A stretch of 52,561 nt of DNA from Candidatus Terraquivivens tikiterensis. GTDB taxonomy: Archaea; Thermoproteota; Nitrososphaeria_A; Caldarchaeales; Wolframiiraptoraceae. Location: the NCBI GenBank assembly GCA_003056285.1, contig NDWU01000011.1, positions 1 to 52,561 on the forward strand, read 5' to 3'. The notes beneath the pieces were generated by a model. It did not search any database. It saw only the letters and a program-made list of their open reading frames with translations, and had not been told where the DNA came from. Both the position numbers and the translations under genes were made by a program. This document shows, piece after piece, positions 25,024 to 33,586 of the stretch (position 1 is its first letter; each line of letters begins with the position of its first letter).

Positions 25024-25681
25024 GCTGCTCACCCCCTTTGATGACGTATGCAAGCTCCTTCACCTTCTTGTTCAGTATCTTAATGGCCTCGAGGATCATC
25101 CTCTTCGGCTCCAAGAACCCAAAAGACTCCACGAAGAGTATTCTCTTCTCAGGGCCTTCCTTGGACTCGTAGAGCGTTGCTATGCCTGGCTGCCATTTTG
25201 CGTGCTTCTTCCCCCTCCCTACCCTTACGTAGAGTTCAAGCTCTACCTTCTCGCCAGGTGCTAGCTTGACGATCGGTATGTTCCCGCTGACAGGTACCAC
25301 GGACGTGTTCGGGTCCTCCGGCACCATATCCCTAGAGTACACCGTCAAGGGCTGGTCGCCGGCCTCTGCCTTTAGGACGTACCTGACGACGCATCTCTCG
25401 CAACCTAGCTTGCTTCCGCACGTGCACTCCTCGGGCGGCACGTAGCGGTCGATGTCCGAGACGAAGGGGATCAAGGATATCCTATGGGCGAGTATCTCGT
25501 TCGTCATACCAGAACTATTCTCTATTACGAGCACCTCCTCGACGGCCATCGTTGGTACCTCCGATATTATGAGCCTCCTTATGGCGTTGGCTACCGCTAA
25601 GGGCACGCCCCTTAATTCAACCTTAACTGACTTCCCGTCCGACTCCAAGAGCTCCACGGCAACTTCTTCTCCGCTACTCAT
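25016..25681 (-). CDS. rpo3: DNA-directed RNA polymerase subunit Rpo3 (RpoD)
   Basis: A 221-residue alpha-like subunit. PLAVANAIRRLIISEVPTMAVE is the dimerisation signature. The inserted domain has four cysteines (CTC ... CERC), the form that binds an Fe-S cluster or disulfides in some archaea. It begins the operon here; the S13-S4-S11 genes that precede it in many archaea are absent. It starts at the ATG at 25681. Confidence 0.95.
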   Translation of the reverse strand: MSSGEEVAVELLESDGKSVKVELRGVPLAVANAIRRLIISEVPTMAVEEVLVIENSSGMTNEILAHRISLIPFVSDIDRYVPPEECTCGSKLGCERCVVRYVLKAEAGDQPLTVYSRDMVPEDPNTSVVPVSGNIPIVKLAPGEKVELELYVRVGRGKKHAKWQPGIATLYESKEGPEKRILFVESFGFLEPKRMILEAIKILNKKVKELAYVIKGGEQHA

Positions 25682-26163
25682 ACCTTATCGGTCTCTTTCA
25701 GCCCTTTTATTAGCCGTTAGCTAAATACCTTTTCGTAGGAGGGTTGGCCACTGTAGAAGATCGTGCCAGAAAACCTAGAGCTTTAGCCCTTAGATAGTGG
25801 GCAAAAACATAAATGTAGGTTTTATACTTCTTGGACGTTCCTTGCAGGAAGGTGTTCAAGTGACCGTTGCGGAAAGGGTTCTAGCGTTAAACGGGATCCT
25901 CAATGGATGCTTCAGGCCCTTGACGCCCCACGGCTGTCCAGGTATGGGATGGTTAATGCCCCGAAAAGGAGCACTATACTAGCGTGAGTATTGTGGTTAA
26001 GAATGAGCAGGCAACCGAACGCAAGCATAAACCTATACCTTAAGATGGAGGGTCTTATCCCAAGGCCCTTCGAAGGCTTAGAGAGTTCGCGCTGATAGGG
26101 AAGGAGGCTGATGAATCTCAAGAGCTACACATAAAGACCGCATAGCTCAGAACACACCTAGAT
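25682..26163. other. Gene-free gap between rpo3 and argS
   Basis: 480 bases hold the rpo3 promoter region and no solid gene. One plus-strand frame (25797-25979) reads VAERVLALNGILNG ... GMGWLMPRKGA, which faintly resembles a TnpB tail, and a second frame follows it. I treat it as possible transposon debris only. Confidence 0.3.
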
Positions 26164-28071
26164 TTACATCTCTTGGACGATGGGGACGCCAAGAACCCTT
26201 AGGCAGTTGCCCATGGTTATCAAGTAGGCCTTGACTAGGTTTAACCTGAAGTTCATGGTTTCCTCATCTTCCGTTAACACGGGGCAGCTTTCGTAGAAGT
26301 TGTTAAATGCTGATGCTAGGCCGTAGGCGTAGTTGGCGAGCTTCTTTAGGAGCATCAGCTTCACGGATTCCTCGACCACGAGGGGGAAGAGGGATACCTC
26401 CCTGAGCAGGTCTATTTCCTGCTTTTCCAGGTTCTCCCTTCGCACAACCTTCACCTGCTTTGTCTGTGCCTTCTCTAGGATCCTGCAGGCCCTTGCGTAA
26501 GAGTACTGGAGGTACGGCCCAGTATCGCCCTCGATCTTTAGCGCCTCCTCCCTGTCGAAGATTATTATCTTATCCGCGTCGCCCTTCACAAGCGCGTACA
26601 CGAGCGCTCCGACTGCAACGCTCTCCGCAACCTGCTCCACCTTCTTGGGGTTCCAATCTGGATGCCTCTGAGCAGTCTCGGATATAACCTTCTCCTTTAT
26701 GGAGTCTATGACCGAGTCGACCTTCACGTATATCCCCTCCCTACCCTTCATGTGAACGAATTCGGCATCGCTGACTTTCAGGCCCATCCTCTCCGCCTCC
26801 TTCGCGCTCAACGATACGACCTCGTAAGCAAAGTGTACATACCTTGAGGGGTCGGCGCCAAGCAGGCCGAGCGCGTACCTCACTATTTCCTGCGGCCTCC
26901 TCTGCCTCACGTCCACGACAGCTATCGTCGCATCAACCCTGCCAACTTTAAAATCTACGTCACCGTCAACGTCCGTTATCAGTATGTCGCTCTGATCCGG
27001 GTTCTTGCCGAAGAGCTTGTACTTAAAGTCCTTCTCGACTATACCTAGCTTCCATGCAGCATACGCTATGTCCCTCGCCACGTACGTTGTGGTTCCATCG
27101 CTCTTCACGAGTACCTCATCACCCTCCTTGCTGAGCTTTTTGTGACCGGAGAGGTCGAGCATCCAGCAACCCGCTTTAGGCCCGGAGGTTGCTAGGTAGC
27201 AGGCGTTCTTCTGCTTGAGCCTAGAAAACACCTCTTCCCATAGGCCGAAAGCGACGACGTCGCTCTCCCTGTTCATTATGTCGTACGAGGCGCCGAGCCT
27301 CCAACAGGTCTTAAGCTGTTCCTTCAAAACCATAAGAGCCACCTCTCTGCTGAGCCTGAAGCTTTCGCTCGACCTGTCCTCTATCTCTTTTATCAGGAGG
27401 CGTTTCTTCTCTGATAGCTCTGGCTTCTGTTCCAGCAGCCTATTAACCCCGACGTATATCCTGTCGCCACAGTACTCATCGAACCTCATACCCTCTGGCG
27501 GCTCTTTCGAATACCCCAGATGCTTGATGCCGAGTATGATGTCGGCCATCTGACTCCCGCTGTCGTCTATGTAGTTAGCCACTATTACGTCAAAACCTGC
27601 AAATTCGTACAGCCTAGCCAGAGCGCTGCCTAGGCAAACGTTCCTTGCATGGCCCACGTGCAACGCCTTGTTTGGGTTTACGCTGGTGTGCTCCACGAGG
27701 ATGCGTCGACCCTTTCCCATGTCCGATGCACCGTAAGCCTCGGCTGAGTTCAGAACGTCTTCGATTATCCTCACGGCATACGAAGGCCAGTCAACGCGGA
27801 AGTTGATGAAGCCTGGCTCGACGACCTCTATTGACTTTACGAGGCCCTTTCTCTTCTCAAGCAGGCTCTTGGCCTTCGAGGCCAGATCCTGAGCGACCTC
27901 CATCGGACTTTTGCGTAGCTTCTTGGCTAGCTCAAAAGCGGAGGTGCACGAAGCCTCACCGTGTTCTGGTGATTTGGGTATCTCGAGCTTCGGGTCCGGA
28001 AGCCCGGCTTCCCTTAGAATCTCTGTTAATTCGGCAAGCAGCTTTTTAACTGTCAACGACCTTTTCCCCAC
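26164..28071 (-). CDS. argS: Arginyl-tRNA synthetase
   Basis: A 635-residue class I synthetase. HVGHARN (residues 138-141 for HVGH) is the HIGH motif after SVNPNKAL, GDGTTTYVARDIAYA-like SDGTTTYVARDIAYA follows, and EGDTGPYLQYSYARACRIL opens the DALR anticodon domain. ArgRS commonly lacks a standard KMSKS, as here. The start is a GTG at 28071. A lone gene with the repeat element 28118-28309 just upstream. Confidence 0.95.
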   Translation of the reverse strand: MGKRSLTVKKLLAELTEILREAGLPDPKLEIPKSPEHGEASCTSAFELAKKLRKSPMEVAQDLASKAKSLLEKRKGLVKSIEVVEPGFINFRVDWPSYAVRIIEDVLNSAEAYGASDMGKGRRILVEHTSVNPNKALHVGHARNVCLGSALARLYEFAGFDVIVANYIDDSGSQMADIILGIKHLGYSKEPPEGMRFDEYCGDRIYVGVNRLLEQKPELSEKKRLLIKEIEDRSSESFRLSREVALMVLKEQLKTCWRLGASYDIMNRESDVVAFGLWEEVFSRLKQKNACYLATSGPKAGCWMLDLSGHKKLSKEGDEVLVKSDGTTTYVARDIAYAAWKLGIVEKDFKYKLFGKNPDQSDILITDVDGDVDFKVGRVDATIAVVDVRQRRPQEIVRYALGLLGADPSRYVHFAYEVVSLSAKEAERMGLKVSDAEFVHMKGREGIYVKVDSVIDSIKEKVISETAQRHPDWNPKKVEQVAESVAVGALVYALVKGDADKIIIFDREEALKIEGDTGPYLQYSYARACRILEKAQTKQVKVVRRENLEKQEIDLLREVSLFPLVVEESVKLMLLKKLANYAYGLASAFNNFYESCPVLTEDEETMNFRLNLVKAYLITMGNCLRVLGVPIVQEM

Positions 28072-28107
28072 CTGAGACCTAATGACTACGATAAATCTTT
28101 AATAAGG

Positions 28108-28315
28108 GTCATCATTGGGCTTCCCGCCCCTTGGCCCGCTATGTCCCCAGCCTATCGCCTTCATGGTGCCATGGGCTTTGCGCCGGCTTTCAGGGCTGCT
28201 CCATCCCTCTTCCACGGCTCCTCCAGCTTTACGGGATGCAGGCTCCAGCACTATGCAGCCCGTCACAGGCCTGCGGGCTGAGGTAAAAATATAAGCGTTC
28301 GCTTTCATCCAGCAC
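28108..28315 (-). repeat. Intergenic repeat element, copy A
   Basis: It shares three ordered boxes with copy C. Box 1 (28282-28309) reads GATGAAAGCGA then TATATTTTTACC. Box 2 (28223-28247) reads TGGAGCCTGCAT then CCCGTAAAGCTGG. Box 3 (28118-28140) reads AGCGG GCCAA GGGG CGGGAAGCC. Box 1 is also in copy B. In one frame it reads MKANAYIFTSARRPVTG without a start, which could be the decayed end of a transposase. A hairpin GGGC/GCCC in box 3 encloses the 13-base loop CAAGGGGCGGGAA shared with 18073-18085. Box 1 contains a usable TATA box, so it may also be transcribed. Confidence 0.5.
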
Positions 28316-28339
28316 CAGGGTGCATGTTTCCTGTCCACG

Positions 28340-29506
28340 ATGCCAACGAAATACCGTTGGGCTGTACTCAGCGTGGCCGTGTTTGCGAGCGTGGTTACTG
28401 CCATAAACTACTTCAAGCCTCCACCGATCATGCCAATCTTAATCCAAGCCTTCGGGTTAAGTTACCCGATGGCCAGCCTTCTCATGTCATCCTTCTCCAT
28501 CTCAGCCATCATCGTATCGCTTCCGGCAGGCTCGTTAATAGAGCGTTTCGGCCCTAAAAGTGTCGGGACGCTCATGCTAGTATGCCTTATAATAGGCTCT
28601 GCGGTCGGGAGCTTTGCACCAGATTACGAAACCTTGCTTGCATCGCGCTTCCTTGAGGGGTTTGCTTTTGGCTCCGCGCTCATATTCGCACCGGCTCTGA
28701 TAACTATGTGGTTTCCTCCGAATGAGTTGGGGAAGGCCTTGGGAATCTTTGCGCCCTGCGTTCCCATAGGAATGCTCGTATCCTATGCAGCAGCACCCGC
28801 GCTCGCTACCGCATCATGGCAGAGCGTATGGTGGTTCACGACCCTTCTTTCGATGATCGCATGCGTGCTCTTCGCCGCCTTGATTAAAACGCCACCATAT
28901 GCCCCAACCTATGATCTGGAAAAGAAAGCAGGCAGGATGGGCGCTTTGGGGGCTTACAGGAACGTTAACGTGTGGTTGGTAGCCTTTGGATGGCTTTGCT
29001 TTAACTTCGCTGCCATAGGTTTCTCAACATGGGTACCAACGCATCTTGCTGAAATCGGTTATCCGTTGGCAACGGCATCGCTGGTTGCAACCATCCCGAT
29101 GATCATGTGCATACCAACAGGACCCATGGCTGGAGCAGTAGTCGATAGGATAAAGTCTACGAAAAAACCAATTCTCGCATCTTGCGTTCTTTCCGGTATC
29201 GCGTTTCCGCTTTACACGTACTCTACGGGCAACATATGGACGCTCGTCGTGTATACGGTCATTCTCGGTACGATATGGGGATTTATGCCGACGCCTACTC
29301 TCGCTAGCCCAGGCGCGCTTTTAGGACCCAGATTAGCCAGCGTTGGGTTGGGGATCCTCAACTTCATGAGCAACGTCGGATACCTTATAGGCCCGTTAGT
29401 GCTAGGTGCGGTAATCACGATGGGCTGGTTCATCGCATTCGCAAGCTTAGCTCCCATCTGCCTCGTCGGAGCGATCGCGGTACTCTTCGCCAGGGAGCTG
29501 AATTAA
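28340..29506 (+). CDS. MFS transporter (CynX/NimT-like)
   Basis: A 388-residue membrane protein with about 12 helices in two halves and a charged central loop (residues ~190-205). Loop 2-3 reads GSLIERFGPKSVG, the MFS motif A, with a weaker match in the second half (GAVVDRIKSTKKP). Overall it resembles the cyanate/nitroimidazole and organic-anion branch of the superfamily. Substrate is unknown and there is no operon partner to hint at it. Confidence 0.8.
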   Translation: MPTKYRWAVLSVAVFASVVTAINYFKPPPIMPILIQAFGLSYPMASLLMSSFSISAIIVSLPAGSLIERFGPKSVGTLMLVCLIIGSAVGSFAPDYETLLASRFLEGFAFGSALIFAPALITMWFPPNELGKALGIFAPCVPIGMLVSYAAAPALATASWQSVWWFTTLLSMIACVLFAALIKTPPYAPTYDLEKKAGRMGALGAYRNVNVWLVAFGWLCFNFAAIGFSTWVPTHLAEIGYPLATASLVATIPMIMCIPTGPMAGAVVDRIKSTKKPILASCVLSGIAFPLYTYSTGNIWTLVVYTVILGTIWGFMPTPTLASPGALLGPRLASVGLGILNFMSNVGYLIGPLVLGAVITMGWFIAFASLAPICLVGAIAVLFARELN

Positions 29507-29519
29507 CGCTCTCTGTTGA

Positions 29520-29697
29520 ACGTGAGCTACCCACGGCTTAAGCCTGTGGCTTCCTGCTTCAGCGACAGGACCGATACCTTCATCGCATTCTGCCCCTCAG
29601 GTTACTGAGGTCGCCTCCGCGGGCGTAACTTCGGGCGCCCAGACCTACGCCAAAAGTAGAGGAGGGTGAAAATACGGATGCTCGCTTTCATCCACCT
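29520..29697 (-). mobile_element. IS200/IS605-type tnpB 3' scar (repeat copy B)
   Basis: On the minus strand a TnpB-like tail is visible in two frames: APEVTPAEATS, then after a frameshift GQNAMKVSVLSLKQEATGLSRG and a stop. It is followed by the element end hairpin, whose CCCACGGCTTAAGCCTGTGG form (29530-29549) is typical of IS605-family right ends. Box 1 (29665-29692) reads GATGAAAGCGA, then TATTTTCACC, shared with copies A and C. The rest of tnpB is gone. The gap 29507-29816 holds otherwise only the promoter of the next gene. Confidence 0.62.
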
Positions 29698-29763
29698 ATA
29701 AATTGTGTGGGATTTCCCACGCACGACGTTAAAGGATTGCTATAGATAGGTTGGCTGTTCTTT

Positions 29764-29773
29764 GTATAAAAAG
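29764..29773 (+). promoter_or_regulatory. TATA box for the DRG GTPase
   Basis: TTTGTATAAAAAGAAC lies about 48 bases before the ATG at 29817. It sits inside the first codons of a longer frame that starts at 29751, so it argues for the shorter protein. Confidence 0.5.
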
Positions 29774-29816
29774 AACACAAATAAGAAAGTTTCGCATAGC
29801 ATTAAACTGGCCGACC

Positions 29817-30971
29817 ATGCCGACGAACCTGCCGGCGGAAGCTAAGGCAAAGCTGGCAAAGTACAGGGAGGCTAGGACACACGAGGAGAAGATCAAGGCT
29901 TTGGAGGAGGCAATCTCCTGTATACCCCACCACAAGCACACGGAGAAGATGCTCAGACAGCTGAAGAAGAGGCTTGCCCAGCTAAGGCGCGAGCTCGAGC
30001 AAAGACCTGTAAAGGGCGGAAGGAGGGAGGAGTTTAGCGTCGAGAAGGAGGGCGCTGCCCAAGTCGTCCTGCTCGGTGCAACTAACAGCGGTAAGTCTTC
30101 ACTGCTCGCTGCGATTACGGGAGCAAACCCCGAGATAGCAGAGTATCCAATGACGACGAGAAGGCCCATACCGGGCATGATGGTGTACGAGGATGTTGAG
30201 ATACAGGTCGTGGAGCTTCCAGCCGTGCTGACGGATGGTTTGGAAGAAACCAGCATGGCATACAGGAGCCTTGGCATGGCGAGGAACGCTGACCTCATAG
30301 CCGTCGTCCTTGACGCATCGAACAAGCCGCTTGAGCAGCTCAGGAAGATCGTCGATATGTTAGAGGATGTTGGTGTCATGCTGAAGAAGGAGAGGGCGAA
30401 GGTAATCCTTGAGAAGAAGGATAGCGGCGGAATAAGGCTCGTGACCTTCGGTAAGTTCCATGGTAGCTTGGATGATGTTAAGGAATTGCTCTACGGCGTG
30501 GGCATAAGGAACGCGGTAGTCAAGATAATCGGGGAGGCAACGCTAGAGGACGTTGAGGAGCAGGCGATAAACGAATCCGTTTACAAGAGGGGATTTGTAA
30601 TCCTTAACAAGTTTGACATGAAGACCGACCAGTCTGAAGAGGTCGAGGAGTTGGCTGCACGGCTCGGGATTCCGCTCGTGAAGGTCTCGATAAAGGAGGG
30701 CAAGGGTTTAGAGGAGCTGAAGAGGCTAATATTCGAGAGCTTGGGGCTCATAAGGGTCTACACCCAGAAGGATGGTGTCGTAGCAAGAAAGCCGATAGTC
30801 GTGCCGAGCGGCACAACGGTCGGCCAGCTTGCTTACCTTATCCACAAGGAGCTCGCGGAAGGGTTTAAGTACGCAAAGGTCTGGGGCAGATCGGTCAAGG
30901 TACAGGGGCAAAGGGTTGGTGCCGACCATGTTCTACAAGACAAGGATTTGGTCGAAATATTCGCCCCATAG
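29817..30971 (+). CDS. DRG-family GTPase with TGS domain
   Basis: A 384-residue protein related to eukaryotic DRG and bacterial Obg. An N-terminal helical hairpin (HKHTEKMLRQLKKRLAQLRREL) precedes the G domain: G1 GATNSGKSSLL, G4 NKFD. The G3 site that usually has DxPG reads VVELPAVLTDG. The C-terminal ~80 residues form a TGS domain (IRVYTQKDGVVARKPIVV ... HVLQDKDLVEI). DRG proteins bind translating ribosomes. I use the ATG at 29817 because of the TATA box upstream. Confidence 0.9.
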   Translation: MPTNLPAEAKAKLAKYREARTHEEKIKALEEAISCIPHHKHTEKMLRQLKKRLAQLRRELEQRPVKGGRREEFSVEKEGAAQVVLLGATNSGKSSLLAAITGANPEIAEYPMTTRRPIPGMMVYEDVEIQVVELPAVLTDGLEETSMAYRSLGMARNADLIAVVLDASNKPLEQLRKIVDMLEDVGVMLKKERAKVILEKKDSGGIRLVTFGKFHGSLDDVKELLYGVGIRNAVVKIIGEATLEDVEEQAINESVYKRGFVILNKFDMKTDQSEEVEELAARLGIPLVKVSIKEGKGLEELKRLIFESLGLIRVYTQKDGVVARKPIVVPSGTTVGQLAYLIHKELAEGFKYAKVWGRSVKVQGQRVGADHVLQDKDLVEIFAP

Positions 30972-31056
30972 ATCGTTTGGGCTATGAAAACATAGAGTCC
31001 CGAGTTGAAAGAGGTTTGTGGGGTCTTTCCCCGTTCGCGACCAATCCGATGAACAG

Positions 31057-32112
31057 CTATCTCCATGCCTTGCTCATCAAGGAGAGCGCCGCTACCGCGG
31101 CAAATACGGCCACACCGTAGAGGCCTACGCCAAAGGATAGAATTGGGTGCGTAGGCGTGCAGTAGAGCGCATTGAAGAAAGAGGCGGATTGGTTGTTTAT
31201 GCCGTGTATGTACGACACGAGCCAGACGCTACCCGACTTGATGAAAGCCAGGCCGAGTATCACGGACAGCGTCACGGCGTATGCCGTCATCAGCAGGATA
31301 CCCTCTGCAGGATATCCAGGATAGTTGTGGCCCATCGCTACGAGGGGAGCATGCCAGACCCCCCATATAAGGCCGACGAGAAGGGCTGCCTTCGCCTTGC
31401 CCACGAGGCCCATCAGCTCCTTTTGGAGGTAGGCTCTCCAGCCGTACTCCTCGCCAAACGTTATCGGCAACGTAAGGAACGGCGATACGATCACAGCCTG
31501 GATCCCCATTAAGATAAGGGCGCTCACGATCCCGGACGTCCCCGTTTCTGGGGGAAAATCCAGCAGCTCCCCAAGCCTGACCGGCTTACCCAAGCCGAGG
31601 TTGCAGTTCAGCCATGCCATACCGCCGTAGAGCGCAACAAAAAGCGAGCCAAACAAAAGGTAATGCTTAGGGCTTCCGAAAGATAGACCTGCCCTCCGGA
31701 GGGCATCCTGGCCCAGCATGAACCTGAGAATCAGCAGAAAAATCAGAGCCAGGCTCGTCATGGCAAACGTAATCGTGTCTGCCAGCTCAACGTATTTGGG
31801 CGAAATCCAAGACGCAACGGAGAGCGTTAATAAGATGGCAAAGTAAAGGAGGAAGAAGTAGAAGAACAGCCTAGTTTTTTCTCGGAAGGTCCTGAAGTAT
31901 ATCTCACTCTCCTTTTCTACGAACATCTTGAGGACTATCGCCGAGAAGGCCGGCACGAGCATCATGGTTATCATGGAGGTCCTGGCATCTGCGGGCAGCC
32001 TGAACCCGAATGCCAAACCCGTGCCCAAGTTTAAGCTGTAACTCAGAAGAAAAGTCAAGGCTATGTACCGGATTACCGAAATTCGGCGAGAAGGCCCACA
32101 TCCTTCAGGCAT
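31057..32112 (-). CDS. CPBP-family membrane metalloprotease
   Basis: About 351 residues with eight or so membrane helices. The family motifs are clear: FGEEYGWRAYLQ (EExxxR) and WGVWHAPL (His), plus a later SYIHGINNQS. These place it in the CAAX/bacteriocin-processing (CPBP, Abi) group of intramembrane proteases. Target unknown; some members process prenylated proteins or give bacteriocin immunity. The ATG at 32112 is preferred to the TTG at 32130. Confidence 0.82.
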   Translation of the reverse strand: MPEGCGPSRRISVIRYIALTFLLSYSLNLGTGLAFGFRLPADARTSMITMMLVPAFSAIVLKMFVEKESEIYFRTFREKTRLFFYFFLLYFAILLTLSVASWISPKYVELADTITFAMTSLALIFLLILRFMLGQDALRRAGLSFGSPKHYLLFGSLFVALYGGMAWLNCNLGLGKPVRLGELLDFPPETGTSGIVSALILMGIQAVIVSPFLTLPITFGEEYGWRAYLQKELMGLVGKAKAALLVGLIWGVWHAPLVAMGHNYPGYPAEGILLMTAYAVTLSVILGLAFIKSGSVWLVSYIHGINNQSASFFNALYCTPTHPILSFGVGLYGVAVFAAVAALSLMSKAWR

Positions 32113-32130
32113 GGGATGAGTCGCCGGCAA

Positions 32131-32486
32131 GGGTTAAAATTCGGTTTAGTAATAAATGTTCTGAGCGGGTCACCCGGATGCAGCCTGGATCTCCAAAGGC
32201 CCTAATAGGGCTGGGCCGAAAGGGAAGGGAGGTTCGTGCAAGCGGCCATGGGCTACATGCCCATGGCAGGGCTGATCTGGCACGGCCCAAAACCCGGTAT
32301 GATGGCTCAGACCTGAAGAACCGAGCATCCATAGACTTCAGCCATAGGAATACCAATTTCCTCCGCTTTCCTCTAGCTTCTGAGGCGCACTCCAAAACAA
32401 CATCGCCGGAAGATAAGCCTTAGCGCGTCTCCTCCTGTAGAATAACCTTTATTACTTATGCAGTAGCGTGGTTTTGAGGTGCTCGT
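32131..32486. other. Structured gap between CPBP and nuoJ
   Basis: No gene. The strongest hairpin in the window lies here: GCCATGGGC (32245-32253) pairs with GCCCATGGC (32259-32267) over a TACAT loop, 9 perfect pairs. GCCC-TAATA-GGGC is nearby at about 32200-32212. On the plus strand a TTAGTAATAAATG TATA-like box at 32146-32158 would drive it; on the minus strand the same AT-rich DNA serves the protease gene. A TATA-like TTTATTA near 32449 serves nuoJ. Confidence 0.35.
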
Positions 32487-32732
32487 ATGATATACGAGGT
32501 CGCCTCGTTAGTACTACTATCCCTTTCCGTGGCGTTCTCCATAGTAGCGGTCGAGGCGAATAGCCTCTACAGGTCCGTATTCGGGCTTTTCGGCATGACG
32601 GCCACGATCGGTGTTCTCTTCATGATGATGTCGGCATACTACGTAGGCGTAGCACAGCTTCTCGTTTACGCAGGCGGCCTGATCGCCCTAATGCTAATCG
32701 TCGTTTCCTTGACGGCAGGTAAGGAGAAATGA
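32487..32732 (+). CDS. nuoJ: NADH dehydrogenase subunit J, N-terminal half
   Basis: An 81-residue membrane protein with three helices. YRSVFGLFGMTATIGVLFMMM and YYVGVAQLLVYAGGLIALML match the conserved third helix of NuoJ/ND6, including the pi-bulge region and its Tyr. The rest of NuoJ is a separate gene overlapping by 4 bases (ATGA). It forms part of the proton-pumping membrane arm of complex I. Confidence 0.88.
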   Translation: MIYEVASLVLLSLSVAFSIVAVEANSLYRSVFGLFGMTATIGVLFMMMSAYYVGVAQLLVYAGGLIALMLIVVSLTAGKEK

Positions 32733-32986
32733 GGTACGCAGAAATCTTAGGTTCTATATCGACGCTCGTTCTCGCGATCGTCCTCCTATATAGCTTTTCA
32801 ACAAACCCGCCGGTCTACGAGCATTGGGTCAACGTCGCTGGAAGGCTAGTACCGCCCAGCGCTTTGGAATCCGGCAAGGCCATAAGCATATACGTATGGG
32901 AGGATTTGTTCCCTGCCGTTGTTGCTCTGGCCGTAGCCTTCTTGGCCTTCGTCATGGCGCTTGTGGTCCTGCTTAGGAGGGGTTGA
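32729..32986 (+). CDS. NADH dehydrogenase subunit J, C-terminal half
   Basis: An 85-residue protein with two membrane helices and an outside loop of about 35 residues between them. Position, the 4-base overlap with the first half and the ending helix LAVAFLAFVMALVVLLRRG fit the split-off end of NuoJ, as known in some archaea. On sequence alone the family match is weak, so the call rests on context. Confidence 0.7.
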   Translation: MRYAEILGSISTLVLAIVLLYSFSTNPPVYEHWVNVAGRLVPPSALESGKAISIYVWEDLFPAVVALAVAFLAFVMALVVLLRRG

Positions 32987-32989
32987 GCC

Positions 32990-33307
32990 ATGGCGCTTTA
33001 CGTGCTGTACTACGTCCTAGCCGCCGTTCTCCTCTTCATAATCGGCGTCTACACCCTGACAACGAAGAGGAGCATCATAAAGATGATAATAGGCATCGAG
33101 ATAATGATAAACGCAGCCCACCTGAACTTCATAGCGTTGTCGACAAACTTTCCAGGAGGGGTTGTAGACCCCTTCGCCCAGAGCGTCGTCCTCATCTCGA
33201 TGGCCGTCGGGGCAGCAGTTATAGCGCTGGCGCTCCTGCTCAGCGTCCACGTCTACAGGACTTACAAGACGCTGGACATAACACTCCTGAGAAGGCTGAG
33301 AAGGTAG
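32990..33307 (+). CDS. nuoK: NADH dehydrogenase subunit K
   Basis: A 105-residue three-helix protein. IGVYTLTTKRSIIKMIIGIEIMINAAHLNF carries the two conserved Glu positions partly (GIEIM is kept), and the third helix VVLISMAVGAAVIALALLL holds the usual acidic-to-small pattern. It starts 3 bases after the second NuoJ half. No NuoA-D, H, I, L, M or N lies nearby, so these three genes are cut off from the rest of the complex. Confidence 0.88.
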   Translation: MALYVLYYVLAAVLLFIIGVYTLTTKRSIIKMIIGIEIMINAAHLNFIALSTNFPGGVVDPFAQSVVLISMAVGAAVIALALLLSVHVYRTYKTLDITLLRRLRR

Positions 33308-33364
33308 TCGTTGATGAAAATACATTTAATTTCGGGTAGGTTACATTCCTCTGCCTGAAAACAC

Positions 33365-33586
33365 ATGAGGTTGGGTAAGGCCTTCGGCCTCTTCCTAATG
33401 CTGGCTTCTGTCATACTGACTACGTTCTATGCCGCTTGGTTCTTCGGCCTAATAAGCGGCCTCGACCCCGAGCTCGCCGTTAGGGTCCCGATACTGATCA
33501 TCGTCCTATTCTTCTTCTTCGTCGTAGGATGGACCGGATACGTGATGTACACGACGCCCATGCCAAGGTCAATCAGGAGAGGCTAG
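33365..33586 (+). CDS. Small two-helix membrane protein
   Basis: A 73-residue protein with helices at about residues 8-28 and 40-62 and a basic C-terminus (PRSIRRG). Unknown function. A TACATTTAATTTC promoter-like stretch sits about 35 bases upstream, so it can be transcribed apart from the nuo trio, 57 bases away. Its stop overlaps the convergent PPAT gene by 4 bases. Confidence 0.65.
   Translation: MRLGKAFGLFLMLASVILTTFYAAWFFGLISGLDPELAVRVPILIIVLFFFFVVGWTGYVMYTTPMPRSIRRG

Noticed and set aside
25797-25979. Possible TnpB tail before rpo3
   Set aside because: The LNGILNG...GMGWLMPRKG segment is suggestive, but no catalytic motif or element end could be found. Kept only as a remark on the gap.
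28099-28404. Minus-strand 101-codon frame upstream of argS
   Set aside because: It overlaps the MFS start, covers repeat copy A and keeps no known domain. The AYIFTSARRPVTG stretch is shared with repeat box 1 and is better read as transposon debris.
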